A stretch of DNA of 60,660 nt from Chitinophagaceae bacterium (GTDB lineage: Bacteria; Bacteroidota; Bacteroidia; Chitinophagales; Chitinophagaceae). Of the stretch, positions 1-8,579 are shown in pieces. The stretch covers positions 1-60,660 of the forward strand of contig JAEUVD010000022.1 of NCBI GenBank assembly GCA_016787065.1, given 5' to 3'. Every line of letters starts with the position of its first letter. The first letter of the stretch is position 1. The notes under the pieces were generated by a model. That model had not been told where the DNA came from. It saw nothing but the letters and a program-made list of their open reading frames with translations, and did not search any database. The position numbers were made by a program, and so were the translations under genes.

Positions 1-306
1 GATTATGTGATCGATATTCAAGCGTATAAAAAAGGCGAACATGTGATGCTGGAAATTCCGTTACCAAGCGGAATGAAAGTAGAAAACAAACAAACGCATG
101 GATTCAACCAAGGTAACTATGTAGAATATTATAAACATAAAGTGGTTTATTATTTCGAACATCTTCCTATGGGCACTAAACAAATTAAAGTAACTATGAA
201 GCCTGTTTTCCGAGGCAGCTATGTGCTTCCTCCGGTTAAAATTTCATTGATGTACTATCCATTTGTTTTTGGTAACTCCGGACGTTCAGAAATAAAAATT
301 AAATAG
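1..306 (+). CDS. Alpha-2-macroglobulin-like protein, C-terminal fragment
   Basis: The reading frame is open to the left edge, so only the last 101 codons are present. The fragment reads as the C-terminal beta-rich domain of bacterial alpha-2-macroglobulin-family proteins: PLPSGMK near the start, a central YEHLPMG-like strand, then FRGSYVLPPVKISLMYYP, the usual final strand pattern in large Bacteroidota A2M proteins. Such proteins are large periplasmic or lipid-anchored protease traps. No thioester motif or bait region can be assessed here because they lie outside the window. prmC follows 17 bp later on the same strand. The family assignment rests on pattern memory of the C-terminal domain only. 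Confidence 0.7.
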   Translation, partial: DYVIDIQAYKKGEHVMLEIPLPSGMKVENKQTHGFNQGNYVEYYKHKVVYYFEHLPMGTKQIKVTMKPVFRGSYVLPPVKISLMYYPFVFGNSGRSEIKIK

Positions 307-323
307 TTACTTGCAATCGGTTT

Positions 324-1157
324 ATGGATTTTAGACAAAGTAAAAATTATTTTTATCAGGCACTTTCATCATCGTATGACGTTTCTGAATTGGAAGAAAT
401 CTGTATGCGTTGTTTAACAACTTGGAGTGGAAAAACAAAATTGGAGTTGCTTTTTAGTCAGTATGAATTTGATGATCATCTTATTCAAGAAACGGTAGAG
501 GCGCTCCAAAAGCAGCAACCTATTCAATATATTTTAGGTTTTGAATATTTTGGTCCGCTTAAACTTACCGTAAATGAAGCGGTATTGATACCTCGTCCGG
601 AAACCGAAGCATTATGTAGATGGATATTAGATGACCTCCCGCCTAAAGAAAATTTGTCTGTTATAGATTTAGGAACCGGAAGCGGATGCATACCAATTTA
701 TCTCGGCTATCATCGTTCCGACCTTGTACTAACCGCAGTTGATTGTTCTGAATCTGCGCTGAACATTGCGCGTTTAAATGCTGAGAAGTACGCTCTTTCT
801 ATGAATTGTTTACAAGCCGATATGTTGCAAGATCATTTTACAACTCATCCATCAGTAGATGTCATCGTAAGTAATCCGCCGTATATACTACCAAATGAAA
901 AAAACACTTTAGCTACACGTGTTGTAGACTATGAGCCTGGCTTGGCCTTGTTTGTAAGCAACCACGACGCACTACAGTTTTATAAACGAATAGCAATTCT
1001 TTCAAAAACTCTTTTGAAACCTTCCGGAAGTATTTATGTAGAAGTACATCAACAGTATGCACAAGATACGGAAATGCACTATCAACAATGTGGCTTTCAT
1101 ACAACACTTCGAAAAGATATGTACGGTAATTTGCGCATGCTCAAAGCATGGAAATAA
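324..1157 (+). CDS. prmC: Peptide chain release factor N5-glutamine methyltransferase PrmC (HemK)
   Basis: 277 aa, the normal family length. It methylates the glutamine of the GGQ motif in release factors RF1/RF2, using S-adenosylmethionine, in the cytoplasm. Visible signatures are the N-terminal helical domain ending in QPIQYILG, then LIPRPETE, the SAM-binding motif I DLGTGSGC, and the catalytic SNPPY motif, which binds the substrate glutamine amide. The start is the first ATG after the upstream gene (17-bp gap), and no separate promoter box is evident, so it may be co-transcribed with the A2M-like gene. Its stop codon abuts the stop of the convergent FAA-hydrolase gene with no intervening base. 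Confidence 0.95.
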   Translation: MDFRQSKNYFYQALSSSYDVSELEEICMRCLTTWSGKTKLELLFSQYEFDDHLIQETVEALQKQQPIQYILGFEYFGPLKLTVNEAVLIPRPETEALCRWILDDLPPKENLSVIDLGTGSGCIPIYLGYHRSDLVLTAVDCSESALNIARLNAEKYALSMNCLQADMLQDHFTTHPSVDVIVSNPPYILPNEKNTLATRVVDYEPGLALFVSNHDALQFYKRIAILSKTLLKPSGSIYVEVHQQYAQDTEMHYQQCGFHTTLRKDMYGNLRMLKAWK

Positions 1158-2165
1158 TTAATGCGGCATTTTCTTTAAAGCTAAAATGGAGAAGTCTGTT
1201 TCTTCTTTACGAATCGTATTCTTCAAACGGCCTAATCCTTCAATTTCCATTTCTACTACATCGCCATCTTGTAACCATTGTACTTTATAGTTCGGATCGT
1301 TGAGTAAACCGGTACCATTTAATTCCAGAAAGCAACCGGTACCAACCGTACCACTGCCAATAACATCACCCGGCAAAATATCAACACCATAGGCGCAACG
1401 TTCAATAATTTCAGCAAACGTCCAATCCATTTCATTTACATTACCTGCACTCACTTGAATACCATTTACCCAACAGGTCATTTTTAAATTATGACTAGCA
1501 CCGGTATGATTTTCTTTACATGGCACCTGATAGCCTTCTAATTCATCCGGTGTAACCAGCATGGGTCCAATAACGGTAGAAAAATCCTTTCCTTTAGCGG
1601 GGCCAAGGTTCAAGAGCATTTCTTCCATTTGTAAGGTTCGAGCACTCATATCATTCATAATCATATACCCACCGATGTACTGATCCGCTTCGGATGCTTT
1701 TATATTTCTACCTTTCTTACAGATTACAACAGCTACTTCTAATTCAAAATCTAATTTCTGAAAATGATCGGGCATGCAAACAATATCGCCAGGGCCTTGA
1801 ATAGCATTATGATTGGTAAAATAAAATATCGGATACTGATCAAATTCGGCTATCATATCAACCTTACGATTTCGTCGGGCTGCGGCTACATGTTGTCGAA
1901 AAGCATAACCATCTCTGCAACTACTTGGATATGGAACAGGAGCCATTACATGCGCATGATCTAGCTGTACATCACTCGCATGTTTGCCTTCTTTACATTC
2001 GATATCCTTTTTTTTCAATGCATCAATATGCAGTTCCCAATGAGCGAGTAATTCTTTCATGGTTTTCGGCAAACGTGCATCGATCGACGAAAGATTATAC
2101 AGTTTATTGTGATTTAAAATGGCGAGATGTTCTTGATTTTGGAATAGATGTGTTACCAGTTTCAT
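1158..2165 (-). CDS. Fumarylacetoacetate hydrolase-family protein
   Basis: 335 aa. The C-terminal two-thirds show the FAA-hydrolase fold: DFELEVAVVICKKGRN supplies acidic metal ligands, followed by GYMIMNDMSARTLQ and the GSGTVGTGC segment near the C-terminus. The family cleaves C-C bonds in acylpyruvates or fumarylacetoacetate, or decarboxylates oxaloacetate, with a divalent metal. Members close to true fumarylacetoacetase serve tyrosine or homogentisate degradation, but no other gene of that pathway is nearby, so the substrate is unassigned. The start ATG lies 5 nt after a TATTTTTG promoter box on the same strand, so the mRNA probably starts at or next to the ATG. Confidence 0.85.
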   Translation of the reverse strand: MKLVTHLFQNQEHLAILNHNKLYNLSSIDARLPKTMKELLAHWELHIDALKKKDIECKEGKHASDVQLDHAHVMAPVPYPSSCRDGYAFRQHVAAARRNRKVDMIAEFDQYPIFYFTNHNAIQGPGDIVCMPDHFQKLDFELEVAVVICKKGRNIKASEADQYIGGYMIMNDMSARTLQMEEMLLNLGPAKGKDFSTVIGPMLVTPDELEGYQVPCKENHTGASHNLKMTCWVNGIQVSAGNVNEMDWTFAEIIERCAYGVDILPGDVIGSGTVGTGCFLELNGTGLLNDPNYKVQWLQDGDVVEMEIEGLGRLKNTIRKEETDFSILALKKMPH

Positions 2166-2170
2166 GGGCG

Positions 2171-2178
2171 CAAAAATA
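2171..2178 (-). promoter_or_regulatory. Promoter -7 box (TATTTTTG) of the FAA-hydrolase gene
   Basis: Read on the minus strand this is TATTTTTG, a full match to the Bacteroidota -7 consensus TAnnTTTG. Only 5 nt separate it from the ATG at 2165. No clear -33 TTTG was identified. Confidence 0.65.
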
Positions 2179-2292
2179 GGGAGGATTCAGGGAAACACGC
2201 AGGAAGAATTTATTTCTTTCCAAGCTATAGAAGTTGCGTTGTATCGATTGTATTACGCTCTTTCTTCACAGAAGAAAATTTTAATGCCAATC

Positions 2293-2329
2293 AAAAAAAA
2301 TGAATCCTGTCTCGCGCAAGACAGGATTC
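2293..2329 (-). terminator. Rho-independent terminator of the VWA-protein gene
   Basis: A perfect 11-bp inverted repeat, GAATCCTGTCT (2302-2312) with AGACAGGATTC (2319-2329), has a 6-nt loop. Read on the minus strand it is followed by eight T residues (A-run 2293-2300 on the plus strand). It lies 24 bp past the stop of the VWA gene, the expected place for its terminator. Confidence 0.88.
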
Positions 2330-2352
2330 TACGTTTTCATGCAAGGGATGAT

Positions 2353-3774
2353 TTATTTCTTCGATCGAATCTGATAGTTTGTACTCTTGTATTCCTTTTG
2401 CACCGCTTTAACCTCTTCGGCTGGCATTTCTTGTAACGATTCAACCTTTACATCATAGGATTCGTTATTAGAAGCTGCACGTTGTAACTCTTCACTTTTC
2501 TTCACTAACGGCGCTTTCTTTTGCATATACATTTTATTTTCGACCGTGATTTGTTTCGCTTTTTCATAATTCCCCTTATCGGCTTCACGCATAGCTAACT
2601 CAAGTTGCTCGTTACTTTCATAGAGTGTTACTTGCGTAGAAACCCATTCGTTAAAATTCTCTAAGTATAAACGTCGACTGTTTGTAAATTCTAGCTCGTT
2701 GCTAGTTTTTAAATCAAAGGGCATTTCTGTAGACGGATCGGTGAACGTAACTTTTGTGATAAAGTTTATATTTCTGCTGCTTTGCTCCATATTTTTATAA
2801 CGAACCAAAATCCCTTTTCGATCTTTGGAGAACAGATCACGGATATAAACTTTAATTTTTCTTCCTTCCATTTCATAGGATTGTCCGTACACTTGTTCTA
2901 CTTGAATATTATCGGGTATACGTATTTCCATCTGAACATTCTGCGCTATAAGTTCTTTATATCCATTTAACTCGCGTTCAAACACCTGCGCAATACCATT
3001 GGCGTCCCGAATGAAATAGTAATTACCACTTCCATGCTCTGCCATAGCCGTCATGAGGTCTTCGTTATAATCAAGTCCAAGACCAAAAGTGCTAATTGAA
3101 ATACCATGGATATTGTTTTGGTTTCGAACAATTTTTTGAATTTGAGTAGGGTCGGTAATACCTTCATTGGCTTGTCCATCGCTGAGTAATAACACACGGT
3201 TGATATATCCGGTTTTATAATTTCGTTTTACTTCGTCGTAACCGCGTTGAGCGCCGCCCATCAAATTAGTTCCGCCGGAACTTATAATGCGATCTATTTT
3301 AGAAAGAATGCTTTGTTGATTTTGCACCCGTGAGGTTGCATGTACTAATTCAACTTGACTACTATACGATATAATCGAAACATAGTCGTCGGCACCAAGT
3401 TGATTAATAATATACTTCGCTGCTTTACGGGCATTTACAATTTTTTCGCCCGACATGGAGCCGCTTCGATCGATTACGATGGCTAAGTTTAGTGGAACTT
3501 CCTGACGGCGAAGGTCAGGCATATTTTCTGCATTCAATTCTGCGTAAAAAAACCCTTTTGGATCAGTGTTCATGTAATAATCATTTTCAAAAGCGGAATA
3601 CAAATGCAGATGATTACGAGTGCTATGCGCTTTTTTATTTGATTGATAAGAGATGTCGTCGGGAGGAGTTGGTTGTTCGGAAGACGAGGATTGAGGTTTG
3701 AAAAAAGAGCTAAGGGTAAGGATTAACGCGAGGCCGGCAAAGCTCAATCCGGCGATTAAAAATTTCTTCTGCAT
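2353..3774 (-). CDS. Secreted or membrane-anchored VWA-domain protein
   Basis: 473 aa from the ATG at 3774. That start gives a good signal peptide or anchor (MQKKFLIAGLSFAGLALILTL); an in-frame ATG at 3834 would add 20 charged residues before it. A von Willebrand A domain follows with an intact metal-ion-dependent adhesion site: DRSGSMSG (DxSxS), the later SGGTNLMGG threonine and the LLSDGQANEG aspartate. A C-terminal region rich in E/K follows (TVENKMYMQKKAPLVKKSEEL). The layout resembles YfbK/Ca-activated-chloride-channel-type VWA proteins: extracytoplasmic, probably binding a partner protein. It stands alone, with no adjacent MoxR or Bat genes. A strong terminator follows it. Confidence 0.85.
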   Translation of the reverse strand: MQKKFLIAGLSFAGLALILTLSSFFKPQSSSSEQPTPPDDISYQSNKKAHSTRNHLHLYSAFENDYYMNTDPKGFFYAELNAENMPDLRRQEVPLNLAIVIDRSGSMSGEKIVNARKAAKYIINQLGADDYVSIISYSSQVELVHATSRVQNQQSILSKIDRIISSGGTNLMGGAQRGYDEVKRNYKTGYINRVLLLSDGQANEGITDPTQIQKIVRNQNNIHGISISTFGLGLDYNEDLMTAMAEHGSGNYYFIRDANGIAQVFERELNGYKELIAQNVQMEIRIPDNIQVEQVYGQSYEMEGRKIKVYIRDLFSKDRKGILVRYKNMEQSSRNINFITKVTFTDPSTEMPFDLKTSNELEFTNSRRLYLENFNEWVSTQVTLYESNEQLELAMREADKGNYEKAKQITVENKMYMQKKAPLVKKSEELQRAASNNESYDVKVESLQEMPAEEVKAVQKEYKSTNYQIRSKK

Positions 3775-3953
3775 AAAATATTCTTTTCGGTTTAAAAATT
3801 CGAAGGCTGGATGATTACTTAAAAAATATTCCATACGAACACCGGAATTATTTTTTAAAATGTTTTGGTCGGCACCATAAAAAAGAATGGAAGAAGGTTA
3901 GGTATTGGTATTGCAATAACCTAGGTTTTATCGCCATTCTCGCCGGCAGAACC

Positions 3954-3961
3954 TATATTTG
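3954..3961 (+). promoter_or_regulatory. Promoter -7 box (TATATTTG) of ychF
   Basis: Full match to TAnnTTTG, followed by CGCC. It is 20 nt upstream of the ychF ATG, giving a short leader. No clear -33 element was found. Confidence 0.7.
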
Positions 3962-3981
3962 CGCCTCTAAAAAAATAACAC

Positions 3982-5082
3982 ATGGCACTTCAGGTCGGTA
4001 TAGTAGGCTTACCAAATGTTGGAAAATCAACGCTTTTTAATGCTGTAAGCAATAATGCCAAGGCTCAAGCCTCGAATTATCGATTTTGTACGATTGATCC
4101 GAACGTAGGACAGGTAGATGTGCCCGATGAGCGTTTAGATACCCTTCGGGAACTAGTACAACCGAATCGTGTAGTTCCTACCACCATTGAATTTGTGGAT
4201 ATTGCCGGCTTGGTAAAAGGAGCCAGTAAGGGAGAAGGTTTGGGCAATAAATTTTTAGCCAATATTCGTGAGGTGGATGCCATTGTACATGTTATTCGAT
4301 GTTTTGAAGATGAGAATATTCTTCGTGAAGAAGGTGCAATAAATCCAGTTGGTGATAAGGATATTATTGATACCGAATTGCAGCTAAAGGATTTGGAAAG
4401 TGTGGAGAAGAAAATTCAACGTGTTGAAAAAATGGCCAAAGCAGGTGATGCTAAGTCGAAAGCGGAATTAGAAGTGGTAATACGTTGTAAAGAACAATTA
4501 GAAAGCGGAAAAAACATTCGTGGTTTAGGCTTATCTGCCGAAGAAAAAACTGCCATTGCCGATATGTTTCTACTTACAGATAAACCGGTTTTATATGTAG
4601 CCAATGTGGATGAATCGGCTATTCATACTGGTAATGCCTATTCTAATGCCTTATTGGAACATGTTAAACAAGAAGGTGCGGAAGTAATTGTAATGAATAA
4701 TTCTATAGAAGCTCAAATTTCTGAAATGGAAGCGGATGAGGATAAACAATTATTTCTTGAAGAATATAAATTAACTGAACCTGCATTAAATCGCTTAATT
4801 CGTTCGGCATATAAACTACTTAATTTAATTACTTATTTCACCGCCGGTGTGCAGGAGGTACGCGCCTGGACAATTCACGAAGGTTGGAAAGCACCACAGG
4901 CTGCCAGTGTAATTCATACTGATTTTGAAAAGGGATTTATTAAAGCTGAGGTGATTGCCTATAACGATTTCGTACAATTCAAATCTGAAGCCGCTTGTAG
5001 AGATGCCGGAAAGTTGCGTATTGAAGGAAAGGAATATTTGGTGAAGGATGGCGACATCATGCACTTCCGTTTCAATGTTTAG
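3982..5082 (+). CDS. ychF: Redox-regulated ATPase/GTPase YchF (Ola1/EngD)
   Basis: 366 aa, full length. YchF is a universally conserved Obg-related P-loop NTPase that binds ribosomes and prefers ATP. Signatures: G1 loop GLPNVGKST (residues 9-17), G3 region DIAGLVKGASKGEGLGN, the non-canonical G4 motif NVDE (near 211) that explains the ATP preference, a central coiled coil (about 130-180), and a C-terminal TGS domain ending in VKDGDIMHFRFNV. It has its own promoter and reads divergently from the VWA gene. The convergent AlaDH-like gene follows after 95 bp with no obvious strong terminator. Confidence 0.97.
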   Translation: MALQVGIVGLPNVGKSTLFNAVSNNAKAQASNYRFCTIDPNVGQVDVPDERLDTLRELVQPNRVVPTTIEFVDIAGLVKGASKGEGLGNKFLANIREVDAIVHVIRCFEDENILREEGAINPVGDKDIIDTELQLKDLESVEKKIQRVEKMAKAGDAKSKAELEVVIRCKEQLESGKNIRGLGLSAEEKTAIADMFLLTDKPVLYVANVDESAIHTGNAYSNALLEHVKQEGAEVIVMNNSIEAQISEMEADEDKQLFLEEYKLTEPALNRLIRSAYKLLNLITYFTAGVQEVRAWTIHEGWKAPQAASVIHTDFEKGFIKAEVIAYNDFVQFKSEAACRDAGKLRIEGKEYLVKDGDIMHFRFNV

Positions 5083-5177
5083 AACAATTTGCTTATGCCA
5101 TATTAAAACCTAAAAAATGTTATTAGCTTGCTTTGCATAGATTTAGTAAACGAGCAAACAAACTCCGATAAAATCCA

Positions 5178-6386
5178 TTATTCAAAAGCATAATGCTGTA
5201 AATAGAGAAATTCCAATCCTAGCTCACCATTTACGCAAATTGTTGCTCGATCAATAATACTATTACTTCCATGTTGAGCTAATGCCGGAATTACATAACT
5301 CATTAAGTATCCTCCAAAATACTTGGAAGCATCTCGTGGTAATTCATTCGGCAAATTATCTACTGCCATGATGTCAATAATATTAGGGTTGTTGATGTAG
5401 GGTTTTTCTTTTTGTAACGAAACTTTGTTAAAACCATAAACCGGATCGGCAATGGTACTTGCGCCAACATTACACGGTACCGAGCCATTTTCATCACAGG
5501 TAATATCTGAAATCACTTTCAATCTAAAATCAGGGTCGCTTAAATCGCTGAGCTCAAATAAACGTGGTATCTTTTTATCCCAATAGATGCCATTCACGAG
5601 TAAGTCGGCTTTTTTAGCATAGGGTAAAAAAGTACACTTGTATGCATCCGCATGAAGGTGAAAATCTTCACGCTGATAACTGCCATTATCTTTTCGTTGA
5701 TATAATTCTTCTCCGGTGAGATGCACGTAAACAGGATAGTTGAAATCTTTCGATAGAAAATCTTCATTATTTACTTCGGCTATGTCGAGGTATTGAACCA
5801 CATCCAAAATTCCTGAGGCCACACGACCCGAACCGGTAATGGCAATTTTAATATTGGGCAGTACCAAGCCTTCATAGGAATCCTTCAAGGCTTGAAAATC
5901 TTTGAACGTATAAACGGGTTTCAAATCAAAGCCACCAAATTTTCTACTCCAGTTTAAAAGACCGTTATGTGCGCCAACAACGCCAGCCCAAAATCCGAAA
6001 CCAACTATCCGATGACCGTCGTCGTGGGTCAAACATTCATAATCAACCATGCGAATACGTTTTTCTATCAACGCCTTCATCAGTTTTTGGTTATACGGCT
6101 GTGCTTTTTTGGTATGCGAAAAGAAAAAGTAAGTTTTATTCGGTATGAGTGATTCAATCAATGCTTCTTTAACGCCAAATAAAATGTCGCAACTACTCAA
6201 GTCCTCTTCCAATCGAATACCTTGTGATGCATATTCTTCATCTGAAAAACAACGAATCGGAGAGGGCTGAACCCAAATTTCCAAACTCGGATGCGCCTGC
6301 ATTATTTCTTTACATTGCTTCGGTGAAAACGGCACACGGTTATCCTGTGGTGTTTTTCCTTCTCGTACGATTCCTATTCTCGGCAT
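5178..6386 (-). CDS. NAD(P)-dependent AlaDH/saccharopine dehydrogenase-like oxidoreductase
   Basis: 402 aa. The N-terminus MPRIGIVREGKTPQDNRVPF is the AlaDH/PNT N-terminal domain, and ITGSGRVASGILDV (near residue 190) is the Rossmann nucleotide-binding glycine loop. GHRIVGFGFWAGVVGAHNGL and DITCDENGSVPCN resemble the lysine-forming saccharopine dehydrogenase/LOR branch rather than alanine dehydrogenase. The likely reaction is reversible oxidation of an amino acid or saccharopine-like adduct with NAD(P)+, in the cytoplasm. No lysine-degradation genes flank it, so the substrate is open. Its promoter box lies 17 nt upstream and overlaps a palindrome. Confidence 0.82.
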   Translation of the reverse strand: MPRIGIVREGKTPQDNRVPFSPKQCKEIMQAHPSLEIWVQPSPIRCFSDEEYASQGIRLEEDLSSCDILFGVKEALIESLIPNKTYFFFSHTKKAQPYNQKLMKALIEKRIRMVDYECLTHDDGHRIVGFGFWAGVVGAHNGLLNWSRKFGGFDLKPVYTFKDFQALKDSYEGLVLPNIKIAITGSGRVASGILDVVQYLDIAEVNNEDFLSKDFNYPVYVHLTGEELYQRKDNGSYQREDFHLHADAYKCTFLPYAKKADLLVNGIYWDKKIPRLFELSDLSDPDFRLKVISDITCDENGSVPCNVGASTIADPVYGFNKVSLQKEKPYINNPNIIDIMAVDNLPNELPRDASKYFGGYLMSYVIPALAQHGSNSIIDRATICVNGELGLEFLYLQHYAFE

Positions 6387-6403
6387 AACTAACTTTTGCG
6401 CCG

Positions 6404-6411
6404 CAAATGTA
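6404..6411 (-). promoter_or_regulatory. Promoter -7 box (TACATTTG) of the AlaDH-like gene
   Basis: On the minus strand this reads TACATTTG (TAnnTTTG), 17 nt before the ATG at 6386. A 13-bp palindrome, TTTGCG-C-CGCAAA (6395-6407), overlaps it and the expected transcription start. Confidence 0.6.
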
Positions 6412-6483
6412 CATGCAAAGTACGGGTATGAAGGAGCTTAATACTTGATTTTCCTTCAATCTTTAACTAGCCATAAAACACCT

Positions 6484-6491
6484 TAGTTTTG
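6484..6491 (+). promoter_or_regulatory. Promoter -7 box (TAGTTTTG) of hscB
   Basis: Matches TAnnTTTG and ends 5 nt before the hscB ATG, so little or no leader is expected. Confidence 0.6.
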
Positions 6492-6496
6492 TACCG

Positions 6497-7021
6497 ATGA
6501 ATTATTTTGAGTTATACGATTTGCCCCTTAGTTTGAAGGTAGACACTACTTACAACCTTAAAAAATATTACGCCCTAAGTAGGCAATATCATCCTGATCA
6601 ATTTTCAATGTCTTCACCCGAAGAACAAGAGCACGCTTTGCATACAAGTACCCTTATTAATGCGGCAAAGCAAACGCTCGATAATAGTTATTTGCGATTG
6701 GCTTATATTTTGAAAGAAGAGAAAATTTTGGAGGAAGAAGAGAAATTTAGTTTGCCACCCGATTTTTTAGCATCTATGATGGATATCAATGAGCAAATCA
6801 TGGCATTAAAGTTTGAACCGGATGCCGCTCAGCAGGTAGCCTTAGAAAACCATATCAAGCAATTGGAAGAGGAGTTATACAAACCGGTAGCTTATTTATT
6901 TCAGGCCGATGTGTTTCAAGGCAGTCCTGAGATATATCAACAGCTGAAGTTGTATTATTATAAGATGAAATACCTGAAACGTATTCAGGAAAACCTGGCC
7001 GGTCATCATCCGGAATTATAA
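6497..7021 (+). CDS. hscB: Fe-S cluster assembly co-chaperone HscB
   Basis: 174 aa, normal length. The N-terminal J domain carries the HPD tripeptide (YHPDQF, residues 31-36), which stimulates the ATPase of an Hsp70 partner, normally HscA. The C-terminal three-helix domain that binds the IscU scaffold is present (LINAAKQTLDNSYLRLAYIL, then a coiled region 80-170). The protein delivers nascent Fe-S clusters from scaffold to Hsp70. No hscA, iscU or suf gene is in the window, so it acts with partners encoded elsewhere. The start follows a -7 box by only 5 nt. Confidence 0.9.
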   Translation: MNYFELYDLPLSLKVDTTYNLKKYYALSRQYHPDQFSMSSPEEQEHALHTSTLINAAKQTLDNSYLRLAYILKEEKILEEEEKFSLPPDFLASMMDINEQIMALKFEPDAAQQVALENHIKQLEEELYKPVAYLFQADVFQGSPEIYQQLKLYYYKMKYLKRIQENLAGHHPEL

Positions 7022-7054
7022 CGGATTCGTTGTAAACAGAGCAACAACATTCCT

Positions 7055-7062
7055 TACTTTTG
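7055..7062 (+). promoter_or_regulatory. Promoter -7 box (TACTTTTG) of kdsA
   Basis: Full match to TAnnTTTG, 4 nt upstream of the GTG start of kdsA. The position supports that GTG as the true start and implies a leaderless transcript. Confidence 0.62.
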
Positions 7063-7066
7063 CTCC

Positions 7067-7867
7067 GTGTTTAACTTATTTCCAACTTCAAATTCTTTTT
7101 TTCTTCTTGCCGGCCCTTGTGTTGTAGAAAATAGAGAGGTTCTTATGCAAACCGCCGAGCATTTAGTAGAGGTTTGTAATCGTTTAGAAATTCCTTTGGT
7201 TTTCAAATCGTCGTACACCAAGGCAAACCGTAGCAGTCTACATTCGTTTACTGGTATAGGCAATGCACAAGCTTTATCGCTGCTCAATGAAGTGAAAAAG
7301 AAATTTGATATTCCCTTGGTAACAGATATTCATTCTGAAACCGATGCTGAAATGGCTGCGGACTATGTGGATATACTTCAGATTCCGGCCTTTCTATGTC
7401 GACAATCTTCATTATTAATTGCCGCGGCAAAAACAGGCAAGGTGGTTAATATTAAAAAAGGACAATTTCTTTCTCCCGAAGCGATGCAATTCGCGATACA
7501 AAAAGTGGTAGATAGCGGCAATGATCAGGTCATGGTAACTGAGCGTGGAACTACGTTTGGTTATCAGGATTTACTTGTAGATTATCGCGGGATTCCAATT
7601 ATGAAGCAGTTTGGAAAACCCGTGGTTATGGATTGTACCCACGCACTACAACAACCAAATCAAGCTTCAGGCGTAACAGGAGGTAAACCGGAATTAATAG
7701 ATACCATTGCCTCATGTGCAATAGCTGCCGGTGCGGATGGCTTATTTATTGAAACCCATCCCGACCCCTCCAAGGCTCTTAGTGATGGTGCAAATATGTT
7801 ACCCTTAGCACAAATTGAAGCCTTACTTGTAAAAATGAAACGTATTTATCAGGCTATTCAGCAATAA
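7067..7867 (+). CDS. kdsA: 3-deoxy-8-phosphooctulonate synthase (KDO-8-P synthase)
   Basis: 266 aa from a GTG start. It condenses phosphoenolpyruvate and arabinose-5-phosphate to Kdo-8-phosphate, the precursor of the inner-core sugar of LPS. Family motifs seen: LLAGPCVVEN near the N-terminus, VFKSSYTKANRSS, LQIPAFLCRQ, KKGQFLSPEAM, DCTHALQQPN and IETHPDPSKALSDG, covering the PEP and sugar-phosphate sites of a TIM barrel. The later ATG codons would remove the GPC motif, so the GTG 4 nt after the promoter box is the best start. Its stop TAA overlaps the next ATG by one base (TAATG), so the SprT-like gene is translationally coupled. Confidence 0.95.
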   Translation: MFNLFPTSNSFFLLAGPCVVENREVLMQTAEHLVEVCNRLEIPLVFKSSYTKANRSSLHSFTGIGNAQALSLLNEVKKKFDIPLVTDIHSETDAEMAADYVDILQIPAFLCRQSSLLIAAAKTGKVVNIKKGQFLSPEAMQFAIQKVVDSGNDQVMVTERGTTFGYQDLLVDYRGIPIMKQFGKPVVMDCTHALQQPNQASGVTGGKPELIDTIASCAIAAGADGLFIETHPDPSKALSDGANMLPLAQIEALLVKMKRIYQAIQQ

Positions 7868-8487
7868 TGGCGCGTCTTCAGGATCACGAACTTACCTTAC
7901 TAAAAAATTATGTTCCGGAAAAGGCAGCCGATGATGTGTTGTACTTCATGCATTCCTATCATATTCATCTAAAAATAAAACGGGAGCGTAAGGCTATACT
8001 TGGCGATTACCGCCCGGCCATGCACGGAAAGCCGCATACCATTAGTATCAATGCTACCTTAAATACGTACCATTTTTTAATTACGTTTGTTCATGAACTT
8101 GCTCATTTAGTAACATTTCTCAACCATCACCATCGCGTTCAGCCTCATGGTAAAGAATGGAAGGGGGTGTATCGTATTTTAATGAGCCGTTTTTTAGGAA
8201 AGGAAATTTTCCCGGCGGATGTAGAAGAAGCCATTCAACAATCGCTACATAAAAGTGGGGCATCCACTTGCTCCGAACCGGAATTGTACAAGGTGCTTCG
8301 ACGCTATGATGAAAAAAAGGTCGGCTATTTTATTGAAGAACTGGACCCTGGAACTATTTTTTTTACCGATAAAGGTAAACGGTTTCAGCTCATGAATAAA
8401 CGCAGAACGCGCTATGAATGCAAGGAATTAAGTACCGGTCATGTGTATCTTTTTCCTGGAATTTATGAGGTTACACCTGAAGTTTAG
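7867..8487 (+). CDS. SprT-like zinc metalloprotease-fold protein
   Basis: 206 aa. The zinc site is clear: HELAH at residues 76-80, with a third His in QPHGKEW about 15 residues later, the SprT/Spartan arrangement. Upstream strands (HIHLKIKRERKAILGDYR, KPHTISINATLN) also fit the SprT domain. The second half (120-206) is small and basic but lacks the usual CxxC zinc ribbon. Eukaryotic Spartan cleaves DNA-protein crosslinks; the role of bacterial SprT-like proteins is poorly defined, so no function is assigned. It is coupled to kdsA by a one-base overlap. Confidence 0.82.
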   Translation: MARLQDHELTLLKNYVPEKAADDVLYFMHSYHIHLKIKRERKAILGDYRPAMHGKPHTISINATLNTYHFLITFVHELAHLVTFLNHHHRVQPHGKEWKGVYRILMSRFLGKEIFPADVEEAIQQSLHKSGASTCSEPELYKVLRRYDEKKVGYFIEELDPGTIFFTDKGKRFQLMNKRRTRYECKELSTGHVYLFPGIYEVTPEV

Positions 8488-8550
8488 TAGAAGGTAGGGC
8501 GTTTGGCAGACCTTCATCGGTAAAAAATCCTGATATGTAAACAGATTGTT

Positions 8551-8558
8551 TATATTTG
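8551..8558 (+). promoter_or_regulatory. Promoter -7 box (TATATTTG) of the 8580-9497 barrel gene
   Basis: Full TAnnTTTG match, 21 nt before the ATG. Confidence 0.62.
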
Positions 8559-8579
8559 TGACTACTTAATTCGAATCGA

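Noticed and set aside
8490..8515. Hairpin GAAGGT/ACCTTC as a terminator after the SprT-like gene
   Set aside because: Only 6 bp with a 14-nt loop and no T-run follows, so termination is not supported.
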